Below, piece after piece: positions 12,201-24,028 of a stretch of DNA of 64,000 nt. Origin of the DNA: Rhynchopus sp. YZ270_cl-10. Lineage: Eukaryota > Euglenozoa > Diplonemea > Diplonemida > Diplonemidae. Position 1 is the stretch's first letter. The number at the start of each line of letters is the position of its first letter. The notes beneath the pieces were generated by a model that was not told where the DNA came from, did no database searches, and was given only the letters and a program-made list of their open reading frames with translations. Made by a program: the position numbers and the translations under genes. The stretch spans positions 372,001-436,000 of the forward strand of contig OZ037852.1 in assembly GCA_964035575.1 (NCBI GenBank), given 5' to 3'.

Positions 12201-13244
12201 CACTCATCTAAATGAGGGGTTTTGAACGGGGGTTTTGACAAAAAATTTTTTTTGTGTTGCTTTAATAAGCGAAGATGGGGGTAGGGTAGGGGGGTGATCC
12301 ACTAATTGTGGAGAAAAAAAAATAATCGACGACAGCAGTGGGGTGGGTTGAGTACATGGGGAAGGGGGGAAAAAAAAAGGTAGTCCAAAAAGATACACTC
12401 TTTGTATTTTCTTAGGGAGTTTCTGAACTATTTGGTGGTTTGAGGGGGGGTATTTTCATTTCAGTCCGGTTTTGTTTTTTCCTTCTTTTCGTTTCTTTTG
12501 AAATAAATAAGGGAAGGTAGTATTTTGAATCTGCAGCACACACACACACAGCCCCCCTTCTTTTTGGATCAACACTCACCCTACCAAAATATATTCTGGA
12601 CTCTCTGGTGTCACCAATTTGAAGGACTACGATGCTTTGCATTTGATAAATTGTTGGAATAGTGTAGTTTACCTCGGTTGTGTTGCCACAGTTTTGTGGA
12701 AAATCTACACCCTTTTTTTAGCCTCAAAGAGCTTTCCTCTTCACTGCCAGGTAGTCAGTGGGAGCGTATTGCAGTAATAAAAATATCACCACAGAATAGT
12801 TATTACACACTACGCACAAACAAAAAAAACTATGGCAGTGCGTTTACCCCCGCTAGAAGCGAGTTGCGGTGCAAAGACGCTGATTGGCCGAACATATTTT
12901 TTTTTTCAGCAAATCGTCCACCTGACAAGGATAGTCATTGTCTCTTAATCTGTTTACTCACTCAGGCCACCCTAATAATGCAATTTTCCCCCTCTCAAAA
13001 AGGGGGAAAGGGGGGAAGTATACCAGACGTACACTCCTTAAGCTCTCCATAGAGTATGCCCGATATGATCTGTGGTCTTGAGATTCTTTCACTTCTTTTG
13101 TTTTGCCTCTTTTTGGATTTGACATATCCGCCCACAGAAAAGTAGGTTCTATTTTGTCACCAAAAGGCAAAAAATGATGTGATTGCAGATTTTATTCTCT
13201 TCGTGAATGGGGGGGGGGCTTTTTTATTTTACGCTCTTCTTTAT

Positions 13245-13263
13245 GGGGGGGGGGGGGGGGGGG
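13245..13263. repeat. Long G homopolymer
   Basis: A run of 19 G. Comparable tracts are 18736-18750 (15 G), 49087-49110 (24 C) and 52856-52872 (17 G). Such runs can form quadruplexes and are also prone to length error in sequencing. Confidence 0.9.
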
Positions 13264-14104
13264 AATCATTGGCATCAAAAAAAAAAGGGGGCTCTGAAAC
13301 TCACGAAATGTTACCACAAATGATTTTTTTTTTTGCTCTGAAATTTTGGTAAAATTTGGTAGATTTTGGGGGGGTTTTTACTAAATTCCACCAAATTTCT
13401 GGCAAAAAATCAGGCGGTTGTTAAAGATAGAGGTTCATTGATGCTTAAGACCCAAAAAAAAAAAATGCTCGAGAGAGTCGTTACTCTTTGCTTGCTGAAA
13501 AAGACTATGAACGGGGAGGGGAAAAAATGGTTTGTTGTTCGCTTCTACTATTGTAAAAGCCGTATTTTGGGGTTCAACAAAAGTGTTGAGGAAAGTTTTG
13601 GAATAAAAAAGTCTGTTTTTTTATGGCACGATATGACTTCATCGTCCATTTACAAAAAAATTGTAGAAAATGAAATAGAAAACGCTGAGTATAAAATAAA
13701 ACCTAGAGACTCCGGTACTCACATTTTATCAAATAATGGGAGAGGGTTTGGGGGGTTAAAAGGGGACCACACACATTGCTATTGAAAAACAGAGCATCAC
13801 AACGATACACACAAAAAAAGAAAAGATAACCTAAGCCTCGCAGTGTTTAGCCTAAAACTACCTTTTAAAAAAAATCATTCGGGTGGGAGGGGACCACATA
13901 ACACATTCACCATATTTTTTTTTTAAGCCTTAACCAAGGGCGAGACGTGACGTTTCTACGGCACACCATAACACAAAAAAAAGGGCGCAAAGAATTACCC
14001 CTCACTAGGCATCAACCACACCACAACACAGCTACGCTCAGATTTGACCGAACCCCTTATCTTGAAAGATTGTACAATTTTTTTTGTTTAATTATAGACT
14101 ACTA

Positions 14105-14309
14105 CCACCTGATTTTAACCCCGTAAAGGCGCGTCGCACGAAAGAGAAAAAAAAGTTTTCCAGTGATGACACAGCCTCACGTGGAAAAAAAAAAATATGT
14201 GAATTTGAACTGCAACCAAGGCCGTAAAGGCCCGTATAGGCCAAACCCCATCCATTTTCCCCAGCCTTACGCGCCTCTACGCGCCTATTCGCGAGGTAAA
14301 AATCAGGTG
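14105..14309. mobile_element. Palindromic MITE, copy 2
   Basis: This has the same arms and central GGCCCGTATAGGCC region as the element at 5552-5677. It is flanked by the 6-bp repeat CTACTA (14099-14104 and 14310-14315). About 80 bp of extra sequence interrupts the left arm (about 14136-14220), explaining the greater length (205 against 126 bp). Confidence 0.75.
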
Positions 14310-17300
14310 CTACTATCACTAGATAGCAGGGTTTTCTTCAACAGGATCCTTACAAAAGAGAGCAAAGAAATATTTGTACAACAACAAAAAAATAAAAATT
14401 TTGAGGGAAAGTCAAAAAATGTAGGGTCTGTCCTCAAGGAAGCCTTGCTAGAACAGATCGAGAGAGGAACTTTCGACAAAATACTATGAGAAAGAAAGAG
14501 AAAGAGAGAGAGATATAACCGCATGAATCAACATTACTATATTTTTAATTTTACAGTGATCTCAGAAACATAGGGTAAAAAAAAACACCCCCTTTTCCCT
14601 TAGGGTTTGAAAATACCATTGTTATGGTTACGGTAAAGCTTTTTAACCCCCTTTTTTTACACCTATGTTTCCTGGAGTACTGTATTCTTTTAGGGTTAAC
14701 CGTCTCTTCATACCGAACTCCTTAGCCCATTTCTCGTTAATCCCCATTTTCAAAGTATCAACGAGAAAATGGGTGATAGGGTATTAAAGAGAAAAAACCC
14801 TAATATTTATGTTCATATGCGTGTGGGGAAAACATAATAAATTCCCAGAAAGGCACCAGAAGGGCAGAGGGGGTGGAATGTTTGGCCTTTTTTTCTTCTT
14901 TTTTTGGAAAAAGAATTGTTGGAATAGTGTAGTTGCCACCTAAGCTTCCACTGTCATTTTTGAGCATTGTCTTTTAATCAACGTAAAAAGAAAGAAAAAA
15001 TTTGAAAGGATGAATGTTCCTCTCACACATATTTTGTAAAAAGAATAAAGAGAAAGCCTGAAAAAGGTGAAAAATGCCTGTCGTACACACACATCAAAAG
15101 AAAAAGAAATGACTTACTGACTCAGTAAGATGAAAATAAAACCAACTTTCAAAGTTGGTTAGATCGCATGTTGTCTCCTCTTTTTTGACGGAAAAGGAAA
15201 AAGAAAATTTGCAATACAAAGCCCTCTCGTGACAGTGTACCAATGCACCAGAAGAATAGGCCCATAGGGGCACACATCTAAAAAAGGAGACGTTACAAAA
15301 AAAAAATACAAGAAAAGAGAAAAGTTGGTATAACCCTTAGCCTCTGCTTGCGTAGCCTAAACAATAATGATTTAGGTATGAGCGAGGCCAAAGGAATTAT
15401 ACTGTCTCTTCAAAAAGAAAAACGAGAAGGAATTTATCCAAAAAAAAAAAAAGGGTGTTGAAGGGGTTTGCCTTATTTGCACTGTTGTTGTTATTTTTTT
15501 TTAGTGCTTTGTTTTTTTTTGGACACCGCCTCCCGCTTAGTCCCCTTCAAAGATGAAATAAAAGAGGTTGGAAGTGCAAAACGCCTCCTCGTTCAGAAGA
15601 TGTAGGCACTGAAAATAAATTTTTCAAAAAAACGTCAGCGACAGACCGGCGGAGTTGAACAAAACCCTGCAGCTCAGAAGTGCGCACCAGATGCATGCTA
15701 ACATTTAGAGCAGAGGGATTTTTTTTTGTAGTTTGTTGATAACAGCGCAGTTTGGACTGGTCTTCAGGTGGTGGAGTCGTTGTTTGGCGCTTTAAAACTA
15801 AAATTTTAAAAAAGGTTCTCAAAGTTATGTTTGCAACGAAGCGACATAGTATTTCCTTTTAATCTTGAGAGAAAAAAATATTTGCAAATTCTGAGGGGAA
15901 TGTTCTGCTCCCTGAGGGTTCCAACAGAAAACAACAAAAAGAATTACCCCCCTTCAAAGGGAGAAGAAGCCATTCTCCAAAAGCAGGTAATATGAACCTA
16001 AGCATTGCCTTAGTCATCTTACCTAGTTTTTGTTGAATGACAGAAAAAGTTTTGAAGGTGAACCTAAGCCTCTCATGCATAGTCACCTTGATCGCTCTGA
16101 AATGGATGGATGGCCACACTGAGCGCATATCCGTCAAAGAGCTGTTGAATCTGTTCAATTTTGCTATGTTCAGAAGAAAAAATGCGTTTAGCTTGAAGTT
16201 TGTAACATGTTGAAAAAAAAGAAGGGGAAGTTGTTGTTAAAAACACTCCGACTGACCTAAGGTACGATGCACCACTCACCTTGAGTCAGCTCTCGGTTCA
16301 TCCCGCGTCGCCAGTCCTGCTTACCAGAAGTGGCCCACTTAGAACCAGGATTCTACGTCAGGGTACAAATAAGATACCCCGAGCTCACGCCCATTTAAAG
16401 TTTGAGAGGTCGAGGAAGCGATTTCCCCCAATTCCTCCAATCATTGCTCTCAATTCTACAGGGTACAAAATAAGGTACCCAGCCATCTGGATAAAAGCAC
16501 AAAAAACAACAACAACAACAACATGTCATCTATCATTACAGGAAGGGAGTGAAAAAATACAATTTGAATAAAGATTTTTTTTGGGGAGCGCGAAAAAAAA
16601 GATTAATTGCCTCTACGGATTGCAGCTGCAGGAGTTGGTTTGAATGACCACTACAGGCTGATCGAGAAAAAGAAACAAAAGGGTAGACGAACGTTGCCCC
16701 TAGAGCAACAAGACATCAAAATAGAGAGAAAGAGAAAGAGGGAGAGAGAATATGGCAAAAGAAGAAGAAGAAGAAAAATACAAAAAAAAAAAACTCAGTT
16801 TTTTTACCGTAGCAGTGACAGGCACCCCCTTTGAGAGGAGCGCTTCATTCACCATGGTTGTTGTTGTGCCGGCAAATCGTCCACCGAGATAGGGTCAGTG
16901 TTCAATGTTTTGTCGGTACAATGAAAAAAAGAAGAAGAAAAAAAATATCACCCAAAAAAAGGCCAGCAAAGCGTAATATTCGTTTCTTTTTTTGTATCAA
17001 CAGATCTCTCAAAATTGGTGAAAATACCGTACAGTTGGACTACATTTTTTCTCCAATTTTTCGGGATGATTTTTTTTAGTGTATGCAAAACGGGAGGAAA
17101 AGACTGGGGTTTATCTTTTGTGTTACTGGTGCCAAAAAAAGAAGAAAAAAAGGAAAAAACGGGAAAAGTTGATGAGAATTTGTGAATAAAATGCGAAGAT
17201 CTACATATAAGATGAGTGGTACAAACTTGCATGTACGCTTTAACGTGAACTGTTCTTTCGTATACTCTCTCGCTCAGAATACGAGGAGAAAAAGAAAACT

Positions 17301-17583
17301 TGCAAGATGAATGTGCCTCTTGTGTCACATACCATCTTTGCCACTATCGTTATCGCTGGAACAACGATGGTTCGAGATGTCGTCACCCTTTTTTGCTTGT
17401 ATTGCAGGTTAAGGAACGGGGTACTTGGATTTGCCTCTGAAAAAGGAAAAAACAAACTCTCTGGAATAAATAAATAAAAATGGTGAATCTCAGCCGCGTT
17501 CTGACCACCTAAATGCCATTCATGTGTCTATCGAAAGATAGAAATGATGGCTATTTTGCATAATTTTTAAAAAAAAGTTGGTT

Positions 17584-17655
17584 TTGAAATACAAAAAAGC
17601 CCTCTCGTGACAAGTGTACCTTGGTACATTGTCATGAGAGGGATTTGTATTTCAA
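17584..17655. repeat. Family C repeat in palindromic form, copy 1
   Basis: The family C sequence (GAAATACAAA, GCCCTCTCGTGACA, GTGTACC) is followed at once by its reverse complement, giving a hairpin with arms of about 35 bp that meet at GTACCTTGGTAC. One arm has small differences, so the palindrome is not a simple recent duplication. Confidence 0.85.
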
Positions 17656-18456
17656 GAAAAAGGGGGAGCTGGTAAGATGATGCTAAGCTTACATTGACCG
17701 TCGTTACATTTGGAAATAGAAGTTGACTTCCAGAGATGGTGCGCAAATAAGAAAAAAAGAGAGGGTCTTTTTTTTCCTGGTTTGCTTCCACAAGTTGTTG
17801 TAGTGTTTTTTTCCCCCATTGAAGTGTAGTGTTGATCTTTTTGGTTGTGTGGAGGGAAAAAGGCAAATAAAGCATAGTGGGGCACACAACCGTCGGTCAT
17901 TAGTTCTATTTCCTGTTGCACCAATAACTTTGTATTCGTTTTCAAAATAAAAAAAAAGGCAAAAAAAAAGAATACAATGCTCTCTAAATCTCTTCAAAAT
18001 TTAACAAATCCTTCGGGAACTTTAGTGTAATTTTTTTTTCAAAATAAAACAAAATAAAATTGGTAGTTGTTGACGCAGGCACCTCCGACTGACCCACATA
18101 CGATGCCATCCAGATGAAAGCACAAGCACCCTACAGTCAACAACAGAAGCCAAAAAAAAAAAAATGCGAAAGATGAACGTCAGCATTGCGCTTGCTTAAT
18201 CACCTCTCCCAAAAAAAAAAAAAGTCGTTGCGTTATTGTATGTTGTGTGAATTGGGTGCTATTGGGACTGTTGAAATTGGAAAAAAATAAAAATTTGAAA
18301 GAATGTGCCTCTCCGTGCACTCGCATTTCTACAAAGAAAACAGGTGTAAACTCTAAGCCTCTTGTGTACTTAGTCAGAAAAATGTATGAATGTCGTGTAG
18401 TCGCTTTCTAGTGCATTGTCTCCTCCACGCTGTTCATTAAAATGAAAGAAAGTTGA

Positions 18457-18540
18457 CTTGAAATACAAAAGCCCTCTCGTGTCCCTCACAGTGTACCAAA
18501 GGTACATTGTGAGGGACACGAGAGGGCTTTGTATTTCGAG
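18457..18540. repeat. Family C repeat in palindromic form, copy 2
   Basis: A nearly perfect 84-bp inverted repeat has arms that run from CTTGAAATACAAA through GCCCTCTCGTG and a CCCTCACA insertion present in both arms. They meet at GGTACC-like ends around AAA. The shared insertion in both arms shows that the arms evolve together, by copying or by the palindrome being the mobile unit. Single-arm copies lie at about 15210, 31384, 45276, 46119 and 55030; longer versions at about 2350, 10530, 49915 and 62329. Confidence 0.85.
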
Positions 18541-19311
18541 TACCTTGAAAGAAAAGTTGAAGATGAAAGAAAAAAAGAAAAAAAAAAAAAAACGCCTCAC
18601 CGTACGGTAGACGAATATAAAGCTGATAAAATGAACCCAAAGTCGCCTGGGTCACCTTAACATATAAAAACTGGGTTGAATGAGACTGTATTTCGTTGCT
18701 AATGTACTGTGGGGTTGGGTGGTGGGTGGTACCGAGGGGGGGGGGGGGGGCGAACTGAATCGGGTTTCAAAAAAAAATATTTCAAAAAAAAATTGTCGAC
18801 GAAATGTGCCCCTCTCGTGCACAGACATCTTTACTACTATCGTTATCGTTCAAAAGAACGAAAAAAAAAATGAAAAAAAACGGGAAAAAAAGGGGGAAAA
18901 CGAAGGACGGGAATTTTGTATGTATGTGATACTCTGTCTCTACTAGGGTGGTGGTGGTGATGTTGCAATCATTGTGGCAACCCTCTAGTGTGCGGAAGCC
19001 CTCCCTGCGCTTTCCACATCATTTTGTTGGGTTCGACCAATCGCCTAAGAACAAAAAATTTGTACTCAATGTTGGCCGAAGCCTTTTTTTTTAAAAAAAA
19101 CCCTTTGATAAAATCTGTTCGGAAAATCATTTACCCACTACACAGGGCCTTTGCTCTTCCCTCTTCACTAGAGTTATATTTTTGGTCGAATTCGTTGCTA
19201 TTTTTTTTCTCTCTCCTTTTTTTTTTTAAATCGGGGATTTTGGAGTTTTTTGAGGAGGGGGGGTGGGGGAGCGCTTGGAAGGTCACGTTGACTTTTTTTC
19301 TGTTTTATTTC

Positions 19312-19861
19312 CAGGGAAATAGCTCCATATACCGAATTATGCGACATCGCATAATTCTGGATTTTTGGGGGAAAAAAAAAAAAAAAAAGAGGGGATTTTT
19401 GGGCACTTTTGGGGGCCCCTCGCCCGACCCCCAGATCTCCCAAATGACTGGAATGATGGAATCTTAAATTTTTCGCTCGCTCTGCTTGCAGAGGTACCGT
19501 ACCCCTTATTTTTTTTTTTGCCTGCGGCGCCATTTTCCTTTTTTGCTCCGCAAAAAAGGGGTTTGTTGAGTGACTGTGTGGTTGTAAACCAGCATTTTTA
19601 CACCGTACCCTATTTTTTTTTCGCCTGCGGCGCCATTTATTTTTTTTCATACGGTTAGTGGAACGTAAGGTGCAAGACCAAGCTCCGTAATAAGGGATTG
19701 CATTCCGTTTTTTTTTTTGTTATCTCGCAATTTGACCTTTCGCCTCTCCACTCAGGGAGGCTTGCGCGAAGCGCGCAACGACCGCTTTCGACCGGGCGAA
19801 AAAAAAAAATTTCGTTTTCGCATAATTCCTGATTTTGGAGGAAAACCAAGCTATTTCCCTG
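19312..19861. mobile_element. hAT-type non-autonomous transposon
   Basis: The terminal inverted repeat is CAGGGAAATAGCT and the element is flanked by an exact 8-bp duplication TTTATTTC (19304-19311 and 19862-19869). CAGGG termini with 8-bp duplications are the known hallmark of hAT elements. The 550-bp interior has no transposase ORF. It carries two hairpin modules with the GCCTGCGGCGCC core (about 19519-19531, 19623-19635), a TTTTTTGC/GCAAAAAA stem (about 19536-19557), and a ~160-bp segment (about 19645-19805) that recurs inverted at about 56190-56365. Confidence 0.85.
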
Positions 19862-20683
19862 TTTATTTCCCCCCCAAAAAAAAAAAAAATATGACACAGT
19901 CCGTAAAACCCCGGAGGGTTACAGACTGTGTTACATTGAGAGGGTTACAAACATTGGTTGTCCTGATCCAGGGATGGGGGGAATATTAAAAAAAGGGGAA
20001 TGACGTATAAACGTCGAATAATTTTTTAAAACAATCACAAAAAATAATTGGGGGTGGGGCCGGGGGGGGAAGAAGAAGGGAGGGAGGGACAAAGGGGGGA
20101 AGAGATCTTTCGTTTTGCTCTTTTTTTGTTCTTTCTGCGCTCTCGGATTTTTTTCCCCTCCACAAAATGTCCTTTTTTTGCTCGAGGAGCCGAGGTGTGT
20201 TATCTGTTTGTTTCAGTACAGACTCTACACATTTTCCTCTTTTTTTTCTTCCTTTTCTTTTATTCTTTAGTTTCGCAACCCCCGCGCACAAACATAATGA
20301 AGTAAAAATGAAGTTTAGTACAAAATATTGGTTTAAAAAAAATGCTTTTTTCAAGAACAAAGGTCGTCGGAATGAACACAAAAGAAAGAAAAAAAAGAAT
20401 ACAAGAAACGGGGGAAAAGAGTGAAGTAAAATATGAGTGGGTAAAGTGAAATGTCGATGACCGAACCAAAAAAAAATAATTTTTCTAACCAAAAACCCCC
20501 AATCTTCAATCGGGGGAAAAAGGGAAAACAAAAAATGGCAACGTTTATCAACAATACGGGAAAGAAAGATAAAAAGCGACGACAAAAAAAAATATGAAAT
20601 TCGAGAACGGATTAATATTATCAAACCCCCTCCCCCTCTCCCCCCCCTTTTTTTTTAAATTTTGCATCAGAAACTCTCTTTTA
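19862..20683. other. Spacer downstream of the cyclin gene
   Basis: No supported gene. The minus-strand ORF of about 212 codons here is Phe/Leu/Ser-rich with Lys/Glu patches, follows T and A runs, and shows no domain. A short inverted repeat (CAGTCCGTAAAACCC ... GGTTACAGACTG) lies near 19896-19930. Confidence 0.55.
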
Positions 20684-21361
20684 TTATTCCTCCGCGAGCT
20701 CCCTCATAGCCAGAGTTGTTGACACAAAATCGGCTGGGCTGACATAACAGTCAAAATCAATTTCTTTGAGGAATGTCACTTCGAGCCTTGGGAGTTCCTG
20801 CTTCAATACGCCCCCGGTGTGCGAGAAGAACCCGAGCGAATGCGGCTGGTCGCAAAACCACTTTACCGCGAGCACCAACGCCGCAAGAAGCACCCGATGC
20901 ACATTGCTCTCCGTCAACAACCGCGTATCATCCATTTCCAACCACCGCTGAACGTACACCATTGCAATCGGGATCACCTGAATCGGCAGGGCTTTCAACC
21001 ATCTCTTCAAATACTGATGACAGGTAATTGTCGGTATTTCTTCGGCATCAAAAACGGAGACGGGAAGAGTTCCGCAGGCGCAAGGGGTTGGGGGCATTGA
21101 TTCAGATGCGTCTGTTGCGCCCCACGAAGACGTTGTCGAAGACGCGGAAGGCGACACACCCCCTTCCAGAGAATCAGAGAGCTCCATCCGCAGCTCTCTC
21201 GATGCAGGGCACGCACAGTCCTCACTCTGTACCAACTCCACCACCTCTCTGCACTCTCCGATAACCTGGTCCAAATACGCGGCCGCACCCTTCACCACCA
21301 TATCATCACCAAGAAGCTGACGCATGCAGTAGTTCCCCGGCTTGGCTCTTTGGAGTGGCAT
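20684..21361 (-). CDS. PHO80-type cyclin
   Basis: This is a predicted 225-residue cyclin of the PHO80/P-U type, a regulatory partner of a cyclin-dependent kinase. The cyclin box occupies about residues 110-212. Diagnostic stretches are NVHRVLLAALVLAVKWFCD (about 153-171) and LPRLEVTFLKEIDFDCYV (about 190-207), which match the family's helix 3 and the conserved "ELNRLE..FL..L.F" segment. The N-terminal ~100 residues are acidic and serine-rich, with no domain. The ORF stays open for 66 more codons upstream, but that part is low-complexity. I chose the ATG at 21361 because it begins MPLQRAKPG and is preceded by a C-rich tract and a CACAAAATG context like the neighbouring genes. Alternative: another small PHO80-like cyclin subfamily. 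The family call is firm; the kinase partner is unknown. Confidence 0.88.
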   Translation of the reverse strand: MPLQRAKPGNYCMRQLLGDDMVVKGAAAYLDQVIGECREVVELVQSEDCACPASRELRMELSDSLEGGVSPSASSTTSSWGATDASESMPPTPCACGTLPVSVFDAEEIPTITCHQYLKRWLKALPIQVIPIAMVYVQRWLEMDDTRLLTESNVHRVLLAALVLAVKWFCDQPHSLGFFSHTGGVLKQELPRLEVTFLKEIDFDCYVSPADFVSTTLAMRELAEE

Positions 21362-24028
21362 TTTGTGGGGGGGGGAAAGGGGAAAGGGGGAAAAGGGGTA
21401 AGAGAAATGCGCAAGAAGAAGAAGAAGAAAAAGTTTTGTGGAAAAAAAGAATGTAGGGGAAGAGAATAAAGGGCGGGTTTTCCCCCTTTTGTGTATATGT
21501 TTTTTTCTGGGAGGGTGGGTGGGAGAGAGAGGGTTGGGCTTTGTGTTGGAAAATCTCATCTGTACAGACCGGAGGCTAAGAATGCTCGCTGTTTTGCGTT
21601 GTGTGTCCTAATGTGCCGAAACAAGGTCGAGTGTACCTGCGGGCTGTTGTGAGCAAGCTGGACAAGACACGTGCGCCATATCGCATTCCCGTACAGTGCG
21701 TTTCAAAGAAACGTCAAGAGGGCAGGCTGTCAGTGTCGTTTGTCGACCACCATCTCCGCACCTTTGAGGGTAATCCGGGAGAGGTTTACCACGTGTGCGT
21801 GCGGCTCCACCACACGGAGAGAGACGACGAATGATACCTACATCAGGAAGTGAAGTTTTGTTCCACCTGTGCAGGGAGCAAGAAAAGTCCCAGCCACCAG
21901 AGGCTCAGGTGTGAGCGCGCTTATTATGGCGAGGACATGCGTGTTTTTGACTTCGCAGGGTGCTCCAATGAGGGATCTGCGGTACCGCTACACCTGTCAG
22001 GCAGCAGTTTGAAAAAAAGAGGGGGGATGGTCTGTTTAAATGCTACTGGGTTATACAGTGTGGAGTATTTTTTTTTTAACCCCCATCCATAAGTACACTA
22101 CCCGCACCCCCCGGCTGTATTGGCGTGAATTGTGGTAAAAAAAAAAATCCATCAAAAATGTAGCTACGGATACATATCCCACACAGCCCCCTCACGAAAT
22201 GGTAAAGCTATTGCTCGAGACAAACTTCGTCTTGGACCCGCCGCGGAGCGTAGCTGCCAGCGTGCACTCCGGGTTGGAGAAGAAGCTTGCAGCGACGTCG
22301 CCCACACGGCCCCACCCTTCGAAGACTGCAGTGACGGGATGTCGAGTTGACATATGCTGTGTCAAGTCGTTCGTGCCAGGAACCTGTTGTTGTGAAGGTT
22401 TACAAAAAATAGAAACTAACTTCGGGATATGAAAAGAAAACAATGAAAAACAACTTTTCCCTTTTATCACTCCGCTTGATGTGTTTTTTCCTCCCGCTGA
22501 AGTGTTTCTTATTGTCAAGTACTTTGATATATAAAAAAGGGGGGCACTGGCCGGGGGTATTTTGGGTTTTAATTTCATAAGTTTTAAGAGCACTGAAAGA
22601 GGGAAAATGAGATAAGCATCATCGAGCGTACAGTCCAGTGACTTGATATACTGCAAACAAACCTAGCTTCAGAGCCTGAAGGTAGGTGGACTCCGCGAGG
22701 ATGCTCGCCTTGGGTACTGGTTCGCCTTTTGGCAGGCCAAGCAAAGAGGAAAGGCAAAGGCACACTGTGAACGTAGGGCCATTCTCCCTTTTGGTGACGG
22801 GTTCACGCGCGTCAAAGAACTCGTCACCATTCTTACCGCCGGTTGCCCGCAAGCGCCCGCGAATGAGGTTCCTTTTAAGGAATAAAGGACACTAACAAAA
22901 CCTGCTGCAAACAAATCTACCGACGTTTTCCCGCCTGAGAGAGACTTTTTAGGCCTCAAAACTACTCCGATCATAATGCAAGAGGGAGCGAAACAGAAAC
23001 GATTCCTGGAAGATGTGGGTGTGTTGGAAAACCAAGATGTGGTTGGAGTCTCTCGAGTTGAGTGGGCGTCAAGCGTGGCAAAGTGATTACTCATGTGGAC
23101 AAAAATAAAATGTGTGCGTAAAGTGTAATAAATATTCTGTGTTGATAGTTTTATTACTGCAATGCGCTGCTTCTACCTTGGCCGTGAAAAAGCAAACATT
23201 TGACGCCAAAAAGGTTTGTACGATGGATCTTAGACTCTCTCTGCTTAGTCACCTTGAAGAAAGAATGGGCGCACCGCACCGCTTTCAACCCATCGATTGA
23301 GAGGAACAGAGAGGAAGACGATAGCTGCTTCGCCGAAAACCCACACAAAAATAAAGCAATATTGTTACACACATTGCAAAGTATACCGTAGGTCAGTGGT
23401 GTCTGGCCAATGGAGTGTTTTTGCGTTGCCTCTGGCACCTGCGGCAGATTGACATACCATGGTACCGACAGAGGCAACGCAAAAGCATTAGCTTTTGTTG
23501 TAGCACCTGCCACCAGGGGCAGAGCGGCGAAAGCCGCCGCCTGCGCAGCGTCAGGCAGTGGATGAAGACAGCTTTGTCAGGTGCACCTACAGCGCTGTTG
23601 TGGCTTCGGGGAAGGTTGAGAAGCGGAAAGTGACAACAGTGGAGGCAGCAGGGATGGTGAGCGGGCCATGGTCCCAAGTCAGTGGAGAGATGATAATGTC
23701 GGCTCTCGTCCATCCCATCATCGGAATACCCGGGCATGGAGTGGATCGACTGGAATGAGATCCCCTGGAGGTGGAGGCGAGCGACCCACGCGCAGAAGAC
23801 ACCGCCGGATGTATGTTTGGCTGCGGGCAAGGAAGTGCAATAAGCAACGCGGGAGGCGCTGCTGGGGACGCGGGGAGAGCTGTCTCGGCCGCTTGAAGAA
23901 CCGTGTACTGAACCAGATCCGGCAAGGAATAACTGGAGCTTTCAAAACGGACACCTTCAGGTGTTTGGAGTGTTGCTGGATTAATGACACCAGCCCGCCC
24001 ACACACCAGCAGAAAAAAGGAAACAAAA
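21362..24028. other. Intergenic region with possible unrecognised exons
   Basis: Between about 21590 and 23100 the sequence loses its homopolymers and looks more like coding DNA, yet no ORF shows a known family. Minus-strand ORFs at 22192-22656 (154 codons), 22619-22852 and 22669-23094 overlap in different frames, and a TTTGTTTGCAG-like acceptor sits near 22645-22655. They could be exons of one unrecognised minus-strand gene or decayed sequence. A family A hairpin lies at 23214-23255. A 14-bp inverted repeat (TTGCGTTGCCTCTG) spans about 23423-23484. Confidence 0.4.

Larger units (their letters stand above)
6652..14104. other. Gene-free interval with many hairpin repeats
   Basis: No ORF resembles a protein family; the longest (up to 139 codons) start at non-ATG codons or are low-complexity Lys/Phe tracts. 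It contains a (GA)n microsatellite (8185-8213), family A hairpins (9166-9207, 10779-10816, about 11505-11548, 11809-11847, 11861-11899), a family C repeat (about 10530-10650), family D (about 8527-8580, 12645-12720) and family E (about 8800-8865) repeats. A 75-bp repeat at about 9636-9712 is shared with 26336-26410. A run of 19 G lies at 13245-13263. Confidence 0.65.
14310..19311. other. Gene-free interval with hairpin and palindromic repeats
   Basis: No convincing gene is present. Contents include family A (about 15325-15360, 16049-16089, 18625-18659), family B (17299-17339, 18798-18832), family C (15210-15250 plus two perfect-palindrome copies described separately), family D (about 14914-14960), family F (about 15565-15615) and family G modules (about 16245-16275, 18070-18125). 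ORFs are lysine- or phenylalanine-rich reflections of A/T runs. Confidence 0.6.

Noticed and set aside
13366-13785. 139-codon ORF
   Set aside because: It begins at TTG in a G/T run, is AT-rich and Lys/Phe-biased, and shows no family.
19986-20624. 212-codon minus-strand ORF
   Set aside because: Phe/Leu/Ser-rich reading of T and C runs downstream of the cyclin gene; no domain or start context.
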